DNA of 64,000 bases from positions 248,001 through 312,000 of the forward strand of contig JAGKQI010000049.1 of NCBI GenBank assembly GCA_018806915.1, read 5' to 3'. The DNA comes from Phytophthora colocasiae (Eukaryota; Oomycota; Peronosporomycetes; Peronosporales; Peronosporaceae). Below are positions 54,001-64,000 of the stretch, piece after piece. Numbering within the stretch: the first letter of the stretch is position 1; each line of letters begins with the position of its first letter. The notes under the pieces were generated by a model that was given only the letters and a program-made list of their open reading frames with translations, had not been told where the DNA came from and did not search any database. Both the position numbers and the translations under genes were made by a program.

Positions 54001-55843
54001 GACACGAACGTTAGGATGTCAAGGCGTTTATGTAAGAGCAGAAAGGAACGTTGCTTACCTGAGGCAATAAGGGCCGCTGGTGGTGCCGCTGGCTTGGCTT
54101 GGAACTGATACAGGTCCGTGTTGTTAGCCATGAGTGCCTTGATCTTGAAGCGCTGGTCGGTTTGCATAGCACACTGTTTGCGGTCAAAGCTGAAGCGAAA
54201 ATCATGCCTTCACCGCTGCTGGAATAGACAGTAGGCTGAATTGGAGCTGGGGAGCGTACAAGACACCATGGAGGATAAGCTTCTGCATGTTGCCCTTGGA
54301 GTCAGAGACTTGTAGCTCGACCCGTCCAATGCCTTCAATGGGGATCTTGTTGTTTCCGCCAACCGTGATCGATCCACCACTAGTGGTGATGTCAGTAAAC
54401 CACTGGGATTCATGGGACACATGGCGTGTGCAGCCAGAGTCGATCGTCCAGGTGGGGTCAGGTTCAACCTTGGCGAGCGGTAAGTCTAAACTGAGGATTG
54501 ACTGTGGTGGCGACAGCAATGAGACCGGTATCACGACGTCCTTGGCGAGACACCTTCCGGTTGCCAGATTCATTGTCGTTGTCATCGTCGTCGTCATTGT
54601 CTGACTCGAGAGGGCGGTCCTTGTAGCGCTCTTGGCCACGTTGTTTGCCACCGTTCCCGTGTTTCTTGTTGTTGCCACCGTTGTTGCCCTTGAAGTCTCG
54701 GTTGTTATTTCCCTTGTAGCTGCGCCCGTTGTTCGAGTTCCGATACGGATGATCGCGCTTCGAGTTACCCTTGAAAGCAGAAATTAGCAGGAGTACCGTT
54801 CCAGCTTTCACTCGTCCATCACGCAAGTCCTTTTGTAGACCGCGGCACTGACGAATGTTGTGGCGTGGGCGATCTGATACGAGCAGATATTGGCATTGTC
54901 GCGCTCTGATGCAGAAGGCCCAGTTGCCACAAGAGCTCGCTCACCCTTGGTTGCAGGAGTCTCAGGGGTACCCTTGGCCAAGGTGTAGCGCTCCTGAGCT
55001 TGGAGGTCGCGAACCTTGCCTTCGATACTCTGCTTGAGATCTTCATACGGGATATACTTCCGTTGGCCCTTCCAAATGCGGAGATCATCCTTCCATGACT
55101 TGGGCATCGAATGGAACAGGTAGATAGACTTCTGTCCCTCGGTCATCACCGACTCGGTGGCTTCTGACGCGGCTTTCATCGCGTTCTCAAGTTTGAGAAA
55201 GAATTCCAGTCAAGTCGGATCCTTCCTCATACTTGATCTCCATCAAGTAGTGTTGGATGAAGTACGGATCACCGTGAAAGGCTGCTCCCTCGTACTTCTG
55301 GCAGATGTAGTTGAAAATCTCGTAGGAAGTCTTGAGATTCTTGACCAGCCGCACGTGCATGTTGTCCATCGTCTTCATCAAGAAGGCTTTGGTCTTGGCT
55401 TCTTGGCGACGGCGCTCACGCTGGGTAAGAGGCTGAGGCTTCTCTTTCTTCAGGTGCTTACGTGCTCGACGAGCTTCACGCGAGTTGAACGGTCGGACAG
55501 CTGGAAGATCCTTGCGCTTGATGGACCCATCTGGGCTGGCTCCCGAGTCATCATCAGAGTCCGAGGGCGGCTTTAGCTCGTCATCGCTCTCCTCGTAGTC
55601 CACAGCGTCAGAGTCGACTTCAGCATCCTTGGTGGCCTTGGCAGGAGGGTCGTCGTCGTCGGACATGTCGTTAGTGCTGTCTTCACTCTCTTCGTCTGAC
55701 ACACCATCGTAGTCGAGCTGCTTCACGTAGCCGAGCAGGTGCTTGCCATCGAGTGCTGCGCACACGCGAGCCTTCCACACGTCGAAGTTCTCGGCACCGA
55801 TGAGTCGTGGGAAGTCGTCGCTTGAGGCTTGTCTTGGGCTCAT
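51043..55843 (-). pseudogene. Copia gag-pol polyprotein, copy C
   Basis: Same architecture as copy A. 54000-53377 reads through the pre-integrase/integrase junction (SHRSPFYSNRVVKRATSPLS) in one frame, where A and B are each broken by loss of a different base, so the join here is probably the true one. Breaks occur near 55205, 54875, 54780, 54470, 54205, 54020, 53660, 53300, 52565, 52395 (the 2-bp deletion shared with copy B), 52180 and 51990. 51978-51043 is a clean frame for the end of RT and all of RNase H. Confidence 0.9.
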
Positions 55844-55847
55844 AACC
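55836..55847 (-). other. Primer-binding site of Copia copy C
   Basis: GGTTATGAGCCC on the minus strand, 2 bp from the LTR edge at 55850. Confidence 0.65.
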
Positions 55848-55849
55848 TC

Positions 55850-58104
55850 TGGCGAGTAGCGTAGGTAGTGAAGAAGAAGGTGAGAAGAAGAAGTAGTGTG
55901 TAGTTACCGTCAAAAGACGAAGAGAGTTAGATTATATGCTTAAGGAAGTTGACTAGCTGCTTACCAGTCATTGTGAACTGGTGTTCACTATAAGTATAGT
56001 GAAGCAGCATTATAGTGGCTTTAGCGGGCTCTATGAGAGCCAGTTATCATATGTCAAAGGTAGGTAAACAGTATGTTGAGAGGTTACTTCAACAGCCTCC
56101 TGCCTCATAACATACTATTTCATACAGCCAGTTATAGCAACTATCAAAGGTCGGAATTTTAAAAATAAAAAATTCCTCAGTCTGGAAACGCCGCCGGAGG
56201 AAGCCCAGCGGCTGCTGTCGATACTTTGCCCGTTAAGGGAAGTTAGACACCGCAAGGACACGCCCCGGTAGGAATTCTGACAACACTATGCGTACTAAGC
56301 CGGCAGGTAGGGCCTTACGCAAGAGGGAAGAGAAATGCGTCTGCAGCCGAGCTTCGAGCTCGCAAGAGGGCGCGTGCCGCTACACGTGCAGCCAGCACAC
56401 AAGCCATACCAAGGACTGTTAATACAGCCGCTGCTGCTGCCTTGGCAGGTCTAGTAAGCCACCTGAGGAACTGCTGGAGGCTAGCCAGCCACCTGAGGAA
56501 ATCCTGGAGGCCACGAAGCTCGCCACAGAGGTCGTTCAAAATGTAGCCATGTCTGACCATGACCTAAATCAACCCCAAAACGGCCCCGAGCAGTCTGCAG
56601 CCGACATTACAACGAACCAGGAATGGATTTGTATATATTGTACGGTGACCAACGCCATCAAGTACTCCTGTGTCCCAATTGCAAGTGCGGTAGACCCGGA
56701 GACATCTGGACCGAGATAGTGGACGAATCAGTACCGAGGGCGACGCAACTGGCCAAGAGAGTACCGTGGACGACGTAACTGGCCAAACGAGTACCGTGGA
56801 CGACGTAACTAGCCAAACGAGTACCGTGGACGACGTAACTGACCAAGCGAGTACCGTGGACGACGGAACGAGTACCGTGAACGATGCAACTGGCCAAATA
56901 AGTACCGTGACTGACGGAACGAGTACCGTGGGTGGTCAAGTGGGTACCGTGGTGACGCAACGAGTACCGTGTGTGACACAGCTGGCCACTTGAGTACTGT
57001 GAGTGACAGAAACAGTACCGTAGATGACGGAAATTTTAACATCGTCAACAGAGTGGAATTCTACTGTGCCCGACCAGCCGTCTACCGTTCCCGAGAAAAT
57101 GTACTACCCGATTTCTGGGAGTATTACACGGGTGAGGATGTTATCGTCGGTGATAAGTACGCCACCACCGTGGAGGCTTGGCAAGTCGCCTTCATTAATG
57201 ATCGCCGCGAGACACCTATGGGGGGTAGAGTACCAGGTGCTTTGGGTACACCACGACCGATCTTGCAAGAGGCTGTACATGCGCTCATGGGAACCGCGGT
57301 CCAAGTTAGAAGAAGATGACTTCGAGACAGAGATGGCACTTGTTGATCGCTGGAAGGCTTCGTCGGTTCCGCTGTTCGAGACATTCTGGAAGGAAGATGA
57401 GGAAGGTTACTGGCTGATTGGAGCAGATGAAGACAATTTGTGCGTTTTCCAAGCGTTGAAGCGTGCAGCGAAGCTGTTGGGCCGCCGGACCTCGTCACGG
57501 AGCAGGACATCGAGCAGTTTATCGACGACAGGCTCGTTCTCTACAAGCAAGATCTTCGAGCGGGGGCCACGTGGATTAACGTGCGAGACTTCATGATTCG
57601 GCTACGAGAGGCAGGTCGAGATATCAACTACAACGCCTTTGTCAAGAACAACTACATGAAGCCAGGTCGCCGTGGTGCTCGCGTAATGATGGAGGAACCG
57701 CTCAAGGATGGAGTCTACATCGTTGCTGCCTACAATCACAGTCACATTGGCCATGCTGCAGTGCTTTCTGTCCAAGGGAGAAAACGCCTCATCTACGACA
57801 AGAAGAACGAAAAAGGTAAGCCGATCACGTCCGCAAAGGGGTGGATCAACTTCTATGCATTCATTCGTCCGTTCATTATCTTTAAGTAGATGATAGGAGT
57901 CGGTAGGATTTTCGCGGGTTTGCCTAACCGATAATGGACCTTCCCAGCAAATTTGTCTCTTGTGCATGGTTTGTTGTATATAAACTCATGTGCCTAGATA
58001 ATTCGGTACTTGACCAGGGAAACCTCAACGAGGGAAAACCTTAAGCGAACAAAAAGATAAAACCCAGTGGGAAAAAAAATCTAAAAGGACGCCGGAGATA
58101 GGCA
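55850..58104 (-). repeat. Copia LTR copy D
   Basis: Three-unit version of the coding repeat, like copy C, but with many more one-base indels than the other copies. Confidence 0.75.
56288..57889 (+). pseudogene. LTR-encoded antisense protein, copy D (many one-base breaks)
   Basis: Same gene as at 49194, interrupted by single-base indels near 56327, 56446, 56668, 56730, 56952, 57055, 57118, 57222 and 57486. The last ~130 codons (57500-57889) are open and identical in character to copy C, including YNHSHIGHAAVL. Confidence 0.65.
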
Positions 58105-58135
58105 CGCTTCATGCAGTTGTATCATCAGTGTATTT

Positions 58136-58828
58136 CTATGCTGAGTGGCCGGATTCGGCTTTCAGGGATTCTACCCTGAGCTTGGCCCTTAGTTCTCTGA
58201 ACTGGTGCTTGTCTAAAGCTTTAGTGAAGATGTCAGCTATCATCTCTTTCGTATTGCAGTAGGTGACGTTGAATTCATGCCTCTCTACCTTTTCTTGTAC
58301 GAAACAATATCGTACGTGTATATGTTTTGATCGTCCGTGAAGTTCGGGGTTGTAGCAGATTTTGATGCAGCTTTGGTTGTCCTCATAAATGATGTTAGCC
58401 TGCGTTGTAGCAAAGCCAAGTTCTTTGAGGAGAAGTTTGAGGAAAATCATCTCTTGCATGCAGTGACACAGGGCGATATATTCTGCCTCTGTAGTTGAGA
58501 GAACCACAGTGTGGTGCTTCCGGGAGAGCCATGAGATTGGACTGCTTGCGAGCATAGTCACATATCCACCGACGGAGCGTCTCGTGTCGGGGCAGTTAGC
58601 ATAGTCAGAGTCACTGTAGGCAAGTAGCTTGTCGGCTAGGTTCTCCGAGGTAACGTCGGACGAGCCTCCCAGAAGGAGACCGTATTCTTTCGTTCCTGAC
58701 AAATACTTTAGCCCACGAATGACTGCTTTCCAGTGTTCCATGCCTGGATTGGCTAGGAATTGACTGACCTCACGCATGTAGAATGCCATGTCGGGTCGTG
58801 TCCCAACCATTAGATACATGACACTGCC
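58136..58828 (-). pseudogene. Copia pol fragment, copy D (end of RT and RNase H)
   Basis: The last ~228 codons of the array polyprotein (MYLMVGTRPDMAFYMREVSQ to ESGHSA), open. At 58828 the sequence switches abruptly to another Copia family in the opposite orientation, so the rest of this unit is missing. Confidence 0.9.
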
Positions 58829-61800
58829 TTGGCCAGAAACTTAATATCATACGGGTTGCTGGAGGCGAAGGGGTATGCGCTGTCGTATCGCGACGGCAGC
58901 CGGGTTCTCGCACACAGAGACGGAGGAGGTCCCATTCTCGATGTGGACCGGAGGAACAACGTGCTTGTTGTTTGGGCTAAGGCCGTGGTGGCTGCTATGC
59001 CTCCCGCAGACGTGGTCATGAAGGCACTTGATGCAGAAGACAAGGAGGAGCTAGCCGTGCAAGAAGGATCGCTCATGCATTTCCACACGAGGCTGGGCCA
59101 TTTAGCATTTGATACCATCGAGCGCATGGCTCGCGAACCCAGGTCGGGAATCAAACTGACTGATAAGACGCGAGAGAGCTGTTTGACGTGTGCTCAAGGT
59201 AAACAGCCGAAGAATCCCCAGAGCAAGAAGGACTCGGGGGCGAACTCACCGATTGACACAATTGGCGGTGTCATTTGCTCTGATCTAAAAGGTCCTGTTA
59301 CGCCCCGAGATCGCTGCGGAAACCGATACATGGTCAACTTCGTCGACCACCGCAGCAACTATTGCCGAGTTTTTCTAGCACGCACGAAAGACGCAGCAGC
59401 TGACAAGTTCAAGCTATTCCTGAATTTTTTCGAGAAACAATTCAACTATCGCATTCACGTTCTTCGTACGGATGGTGGTGGTGAATATCGCGTGCTGGAT
59501 CCGTTTTGCGGTGACGCAGGGTGCGCAGGCAAATCTCGGAGGCCAGAAACCAAGCTAGCAATGGCAAGGCCGAGCGGATGCACCGCACAATTTTGAACAT
59601 GGCGCGGTGTATGTTGTTTGAGTCTGGCCTGCCGCTCAAATTTTGGGGGATGCTGTTCAATACGCTGCCTACGTGCTCAATAGAAGCCCGACGAGCGCAA
59701 ACTTCGAGCGCCAGGCCCCACTAGCGGTTCTCACCGGCCAGACACCATGCCTTGGAGAGATTGTAGCGTTTGGATCACCATGTACTGTGCGCCGCGACCC
59801 ACTGAAGAAAACGTTTGCGCCGCGCGCACAGCCCGGCATCATCGTGGGGAAGTCAGATGAAACCAAAGGGTTCAGCGTTTACCTCCCCAACATGAAGAAA
59901 GTGGTCGTGACTCAGCATATTAGGAATATCACAACGCTTACGGACAGCCAGAACACGCAGTGGCAGCGCGAGATGCTGGAGGCCGACAAGTCGGGTGGCT
60001 CCGTGGACGCAACTGCCGACAGTACTTCAGGCTCGAAGAAAGTGCGGCGCTCACTTAGGCTGAAGCAGAAGCGGAATGCTTCGAATGATGCAGTATCTCG
60101 GGTGACAAGATCTGCTGCCGGAGATACCTCCGAGAAGCACGACCAACCAAGCAGGGCACGATGTCGCGAATACTGTTCGCGAGGCTGACCCGCGAAATTA
60201 CGGCGAGGCCATGAAGAGCAGCATGCGCGAGAAGTGGATCGATGCAATGGAAGCGGAGATCGCAGCCCTGGAAGCTAACGATGTCTGGACGTTTGAGCGT
60301 CGCACGCCGAACGCACATGTTCTCCACGCAAAATGGGTGTTCAAAACAAAAATGACAGCGGATGGCGAAATCGAGCGCTACAAAGCACGCCTCGTCGCCT
60401 GTGGCAATGAGCAATACTTTGGTGTGGACTATACCATTACTTTCGCAGCGGTGATGGAGACTGGGGACCGTCAAGGTTGTGCTAGTTCTCGCACGACGCT
60501 GGAAGGTGCCTGCTAAGCACGGAGATATTCCCAATGCTTACGTCAAGGCAGCCACGGAGGACGAGCTGGAGATTTTCATCGAGATCCCACCCGGTATGAA
60601 GATTCCTGATGACATTTTGGCGACGTTCGGCGTGAACCACAAGAACAAGCTCATGCTGCGACTAGCAAAGTCCCTCTACGGACTCAAGCAAGCCGGTCGT
60701 CTATGGAGTCAATTGCTACACAACCATCTCCTGGCAGCCGGATTTACTCAAGCGATCACGGATATGTGTCTCTACTTCAAGAACGACGGTCCTGACACGG
60801 TTGTCGTCGGAGTGTATGTCGACGACCTCCTTGTGACTGCAACACGTGAGGAGCTGGTGGACAAGTTTTTTGAAGATATGGCGACTCTATCGATAAAGAA
60901 CCTCGGGTATGTGAGTCGTTTTCTTGGGATGCGTGTTCACTACGACGAACATCACGGGTACGAGCTCGACCAAGAAGTAGCCATCGACGAACTGCTGCGC
61001 GAATTCGGCATGGAAGGTGCACACGGAGTGCGGACACCGATTGGAGAAGAATGCAACGACAAACCAGCACTTCAGGAGGAGCTACTGCCCGCTATGGACA
61101 AAACTGGGGGGCCAACACTACGCCGTTTTCAGTCTTTGGTCGGCAGCTTGCTGTGGCTCGCACGTTGTACCAGGCCGGACATCGCTTTCGCTGTCCACAA
61201 AGCAACACGCCAAACTCATCAACCTCGCCTGGCGGACTGGAAGCTCTGTAAGCGCGTGCTCCGTTACCTCAGTGGTACAAAAAGCGTTAAACTGCGGATG
61301 AAAGGCTGCGAACCTAGCACGGCACTGCGACTCGAAGGATTCAGTGATGCAGACTTTGCTGCGGACAAGACCGACCGCAAGAGTGTTACAGGAGGCGTCG
61401 TACTACTGGACGGTATGCCAATTCTTTGGGCGTGCAAGAAGCAAGGTGGCGTCTCACTGTCGACAATGGAAGCGGAATTTACTGCTGCGTCGCACATCTG
61501 CCGCGAATTACTTGGATTTCGTCAGCTACTGCTGGAGATCGGCTTGTCGGCGCAAGAGCCAATGCCGCTGATGGTTGACAATCAGGCAGCGATAAAGCAG
61601 CTACGAAGTGAGTCAACGTCGGCTAGTGCAAAGCACATTGATATTCGTATCAAGTTCGTGTACTCTTACACTCGCCGCGGGATCGTTGAGCCCGTCTACG
61701 TGGAATCGCGGTTTCAGTTAGCTGATTTACTGACGAAGGCATTACCGGCGCCGCGTCTCAGCGAACTTCGCGACTTACTGTTTTTGAGTGATCGCAAGAG

Positions 61801-61837
61801 GTGCACGGATGGCGTTACCGCCGAGGAGGAGTGTTAG
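58829..61837 (+). pseudogene. Copia pol of the second family
   Basis: Frames 58829-59596, ~59521-59724, 59643-60188, 60211-60516 and 60479-61837 in order. Motifs: MHFHTRLGHLAFDTIERMAR and CLTCAQGKQ (pre-integrase HHCC), NFVDHRSNYCRVF with the first integrase Asp, VLRTDGGGEYR with the second, NGKAERMHRTILNMARCM with the Glu, then FKTKMTADGEIERYKARLVA, DIPNAYVKA, SLYGLKQAGRLW, GVYVDDLLV (RT), ARCTRPDIAFAV, FSDADFAADK, LSTMEAEFTAAS and MVDNQAAIKQL (RNase H). The last frame of 452 codons is intact. Breaks lie near 59560, 59650, 60185 and 60470. The stop codon (61835-61837) lies in the first bases of the LTR. Confidence 0.9.
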
Positions 61838-62121
61838 AAACAGCGTTTCGGGTTGATGCTCGAGCCGCAAGTTGCAGTCGAATGATTAGTTTCCATCGGG
61901 GTGCAGGCTTTCCGGAGAGCTGCGAGTTGCAGCAGACGGGAGCAGGTACGAGATCGGAAGCTCTACTGGTGGCGGCTGCATCGCCATCTGCGTTTCTTGT
62001 GCACGTGAGGAGATCGAACTAGTGCTGGGAAGACCAAGGGGCTGCAGGAAGGAAGAGCTAGCGCTAAAACTTTAATCTCAATCACTTCTACTTTCATCTT
62101 CTAGTACACAAGCCTCCAACA
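61832..62121 (+). repeat. 3' LTR of the second Copia family
   Basis: Preceded by the polypurine tract GAGGAGGAG; ends with inverted TGTT/AACA. Only one copy is in the window, so the right edge rests on the terminal motif. Confidence 0.65.
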
Positions 62122-62141
62122 TCGTCTCGACGCCACCGAAC

Positions 62142-64000
62142 ATCCCAGTGGTTTACTGACATCACCACTAGTGGTGGATCGATCACGGTTGGCGGAAACA
62201 ACAAGATCCCCATTGAAGGCATTGGACGGGTCGAGCTACAAGTCTCTGACTCCAAGGGCAACATGCAGAAGCTTATCCTCCATGGTGTCTTGTACGCTCC
62301 CCAGCTCCAATTCAGCCTGCTGTCTATTCCAGCAGCGGTGAAGCATGATTTTCGCTTCAGCTTTGACCGCAAACAGTGTGCTATGCAAACCGACCAGCGC
62401 TTCAAGATCAAGGCACTCATGGCTAACAACACGGACCTGTATCAGTTCCAAGCCAAGCCAGCGGCACCACCAGCGGCCCTTATTGCCTCAGGTAAGCAAC
62501 GTTCCTTTCTGCTCTTACATAAACGCCTTGGACATCCTAACGTTCGTGTCTTGAATGACCTATCTAGGAGCCAAGCCATAGATGGACTCGACGAATCTGT
62601 ACCTCTAGGTTCTAAGTCAGATTTCTTCTGTGTTGCATGCACGTTAGCGAAGTCACACCGCTCCCCTTTTACTCTAATAGAGTTGTTAAACGTGCCACAT
62701 CACCTTTGTCGAAAATCCATTCAGATATCTGTGGTCCACTACCTGTGCCTAGTCTTACTGGTTGCCGTTACTTCTTGATCTTCATCGATGACTTTTCTCG
62801 ATTCATGTTCACTTATGCAATTAAGAACCGTAGCGAGTTGTACGACTGCTACGAAGACTTCAGGAAGAAAGCCCTGAACATCTTTAGACAAGATATCTCT
62901 GTCATTGAGTACACGTTCAGTCCTGAAGACGATAAGTCTCACGAAAATTTCGAGATTCAACGTCTCCAAGCAGACAATGCGAAAGAGTACGAGAAGCTGG
63001 GTCGAATCATCTTTAAAAAGTATGGGACTCATGCACAATTCACCAACGCGTATACTCCTCAGCAGAATGGAGTTGCTGAACGCCGCATGCGTACTATCAT
63101 GGAGCGTGTCCGAGCCCTTCTACTTGACGGCAAACTCTCCAAGAGATTGTGGGTCGAGTGTGTCTGTCACGTGACAACTCTCATCAACATGACGCCTAGC
63201 TCTAAGACGGACGGTCGAACCCCGTACGAACTTTGGTACAACCGAATCCCTCGATGCAATACATCAAAGTCTTTGGATGTAGTGGATATGTCCACATCAC
63301 GGAGCAATACCGAGACAAACTCGACGCTAGAGCCCGTTTGTGCATGTATCTCGGCGTACCTGACCACAAGAAAGGATATCGTCTCATGGACATTAACACA
63401 CATGCCATTGTGTATAGTCGTGATGTAGTTTTTAAAGAGGACGAATTTCCCCCTCTCAATGGCCTGACGTCTACACCAGAGCCCACAACCCACCAACAGG
63501 CAGCAACCTGCTGAGACCTGTACCTGTACCTGCGTCACCTGCACCTGCTGTTCTGCCATCACAAGAGCATGAAACTGAGCCTGAATCAGAACCAGTGACG
63601 ACACCATTACCCACTTCAGGTACTGCAACGGGAACCGTACCAGAGTACAGCCAACAAACGGGTACTACCCTCTTTGAGGAGGCTATTGATCGAACAGCCA
63701 TTCATTACTCATTTCGGACGGAGACGGACTCTGATCCTCCGCACACTACAGCTCCCTAAGCGACCCCGCCTCACTGCGGAAGCCACTAACGCGCGACTCA
63801 ACACTGAGGAAGCCTGTGACGTAACCCTCAACTCTGAGGAAGACATCCACGAACAGGAGCAACGTCAGCATTTACTGTACACATTACTAGCAATTCGGTA
63901 TGTTACAGAGCCCACTACGTATCAGGAAGCAATGAAGTCTTCCCACGCTAACCAGTGGCATTCAGCAGCTAAATCGGAATACAAGTCCTCATGGACAATA
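62142..64000 (+). pseudogene. Fifth copy of the array Copia (gag-pol), plus strand, truncated at both ends
   Basis: Starts abruptly in the protease region (QWFTDITTSGGSITVGGNNK) and runs to the window edge in early RT (AAKSEYKSSWT). It covers pre-integrase (LLHKRLGHPN), integrase (FIDDFSRFM, LQADNAKEY, TPQQNGVAERR) and the variable Pro/Thr-rich linker. It is opposite in orientation to copies A-D. One-base breaks occur near 62670, 63250, 63490, 63640 and 63755, and the linker has small changes not seen in A-C (for example near 63480-63520). The remainder lies outside the window. Confidence 0.9.

Larger units (their letters stand above)
34619..58828 (-). mobile_element. Tandem array of Copia elements sharing about 2.2-kb LTRs
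   Basis: Order on the plus strand: LTR 34619-36842, gag-pol A, LTR 41680-43906, gag-pol B, LTR 48754-51011, gag-pol C, LTR 55850-58104, partial pol D to 58828. All gag-pol units are on the minus strand. The same ~2.2 kb segment abuts host DNA at the far left and separates successive gag-pol units. No shorter direct repeat is seen within it, so it behaves as one LTR. Such LTR-int-LTR-int strings arise by LTR-LTR recombination or insertion of tandem circles. The inner LTR edge next to the PBS is firm (TGGCGAG); the edge next to the pol stop is placed at GATAGGCA and is approximate. Confidence 0.8.
58829..62121 (+). mobile_element. Second Copia family, 5'-truncated, with 3' LTR
   Basis: Begins within the pre-integrase region, runs through integrase, RT and RNase H, and ends in a purine tract (GAGGAGGAG) directly followed by a 290-bp TGTT...AACA LTR at 61832-62121. 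Gag, protease and 5' LTR are missing. GC content and protein sequence clearly differ from the array Copia. Confidence 0.85.

Overview
The window looks like nuclear DNA of an oomycete, most likely Phytophthora or a close relative in the Peronosporales. The pointers are short GT-AG introns in an otherwise intron-poor, compact set of host genes, a protein of the M96 mating-specific (START-like) type, a FAIM/WW fusion, a cell-wall pectin methylesterase, and a heavy load of Copia, piggyBac, Tc1/mariner, pogo and LINE sequence. The genus is inferred from protein families; no search was possible.

Layout. 1-2363 is a broken piggyBac-like transposase (minus), cut by the window edge. 2.4-5.0 kb is gene-poor and holds a truncated mariner-like transposase. 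5169-7851 is a complete-looking Tc1/IS630-type element with TA target duplication, a DD34E transposase and a convergent accessory gene. A Copia pol remnant follows (7.97-9.76 kb), then an internally deleted copy of the Tc1/IS630 element (10.73-11.79 kb). 12.7-24 kb is the main host-gene island: MOB1 (three exons), a two-FAIM-domain plus WW protein, and four alpha/beta-hydrolase paralogues. One paralogue is split by about 3.4 kb that carries a Rab pseudogene and a LINE with a 22-bp target duplication. 23.9-25.3 kb is a pogo/Tigger transposase lacking its third catalytic aspartate. 26018-31127 is an LTR element with apparently identical 500-bp LTRs; it codes only for a zinc-knuckle, Gag-like protein. 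Next come a pectin methylesterase broken by a 676-bp Mutator-like MITE and an M96-type gene.

34.6-58.8 kb is a tandem array LTR-Copia-LTR-Copia-LTR-Copia-LTR-partial Copia. The repeated 'LTR' is unusually long (about 2.22-2.26 kb), and each copy carries a ~520-535-codon gene antisense to gag-pol. Its product has a RanBP2-type zinc finger, a variable repeat tract, a chromo-like segment and a C-terminal Cys/His domain that resembles a papain-fold peptidase. This LTR-encoded antisense gene is the best candidate for something undescribed. 58.8-62.1 kb is a second Copia family (5' truncated, 290-bp 3' LTR), and 62.1-64.0 kb is a fifth piece of the first Copia in opposite orientation.

Many frames break at one-base homopolymer differences between near-identical copies, which suggests long-read consensus errors. 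Some shared or non-homopolymer changes look real. Gene states (intact or pseudogene) should be read with that in mind. No tRNA, rRNA or CRISPR array was recognised.
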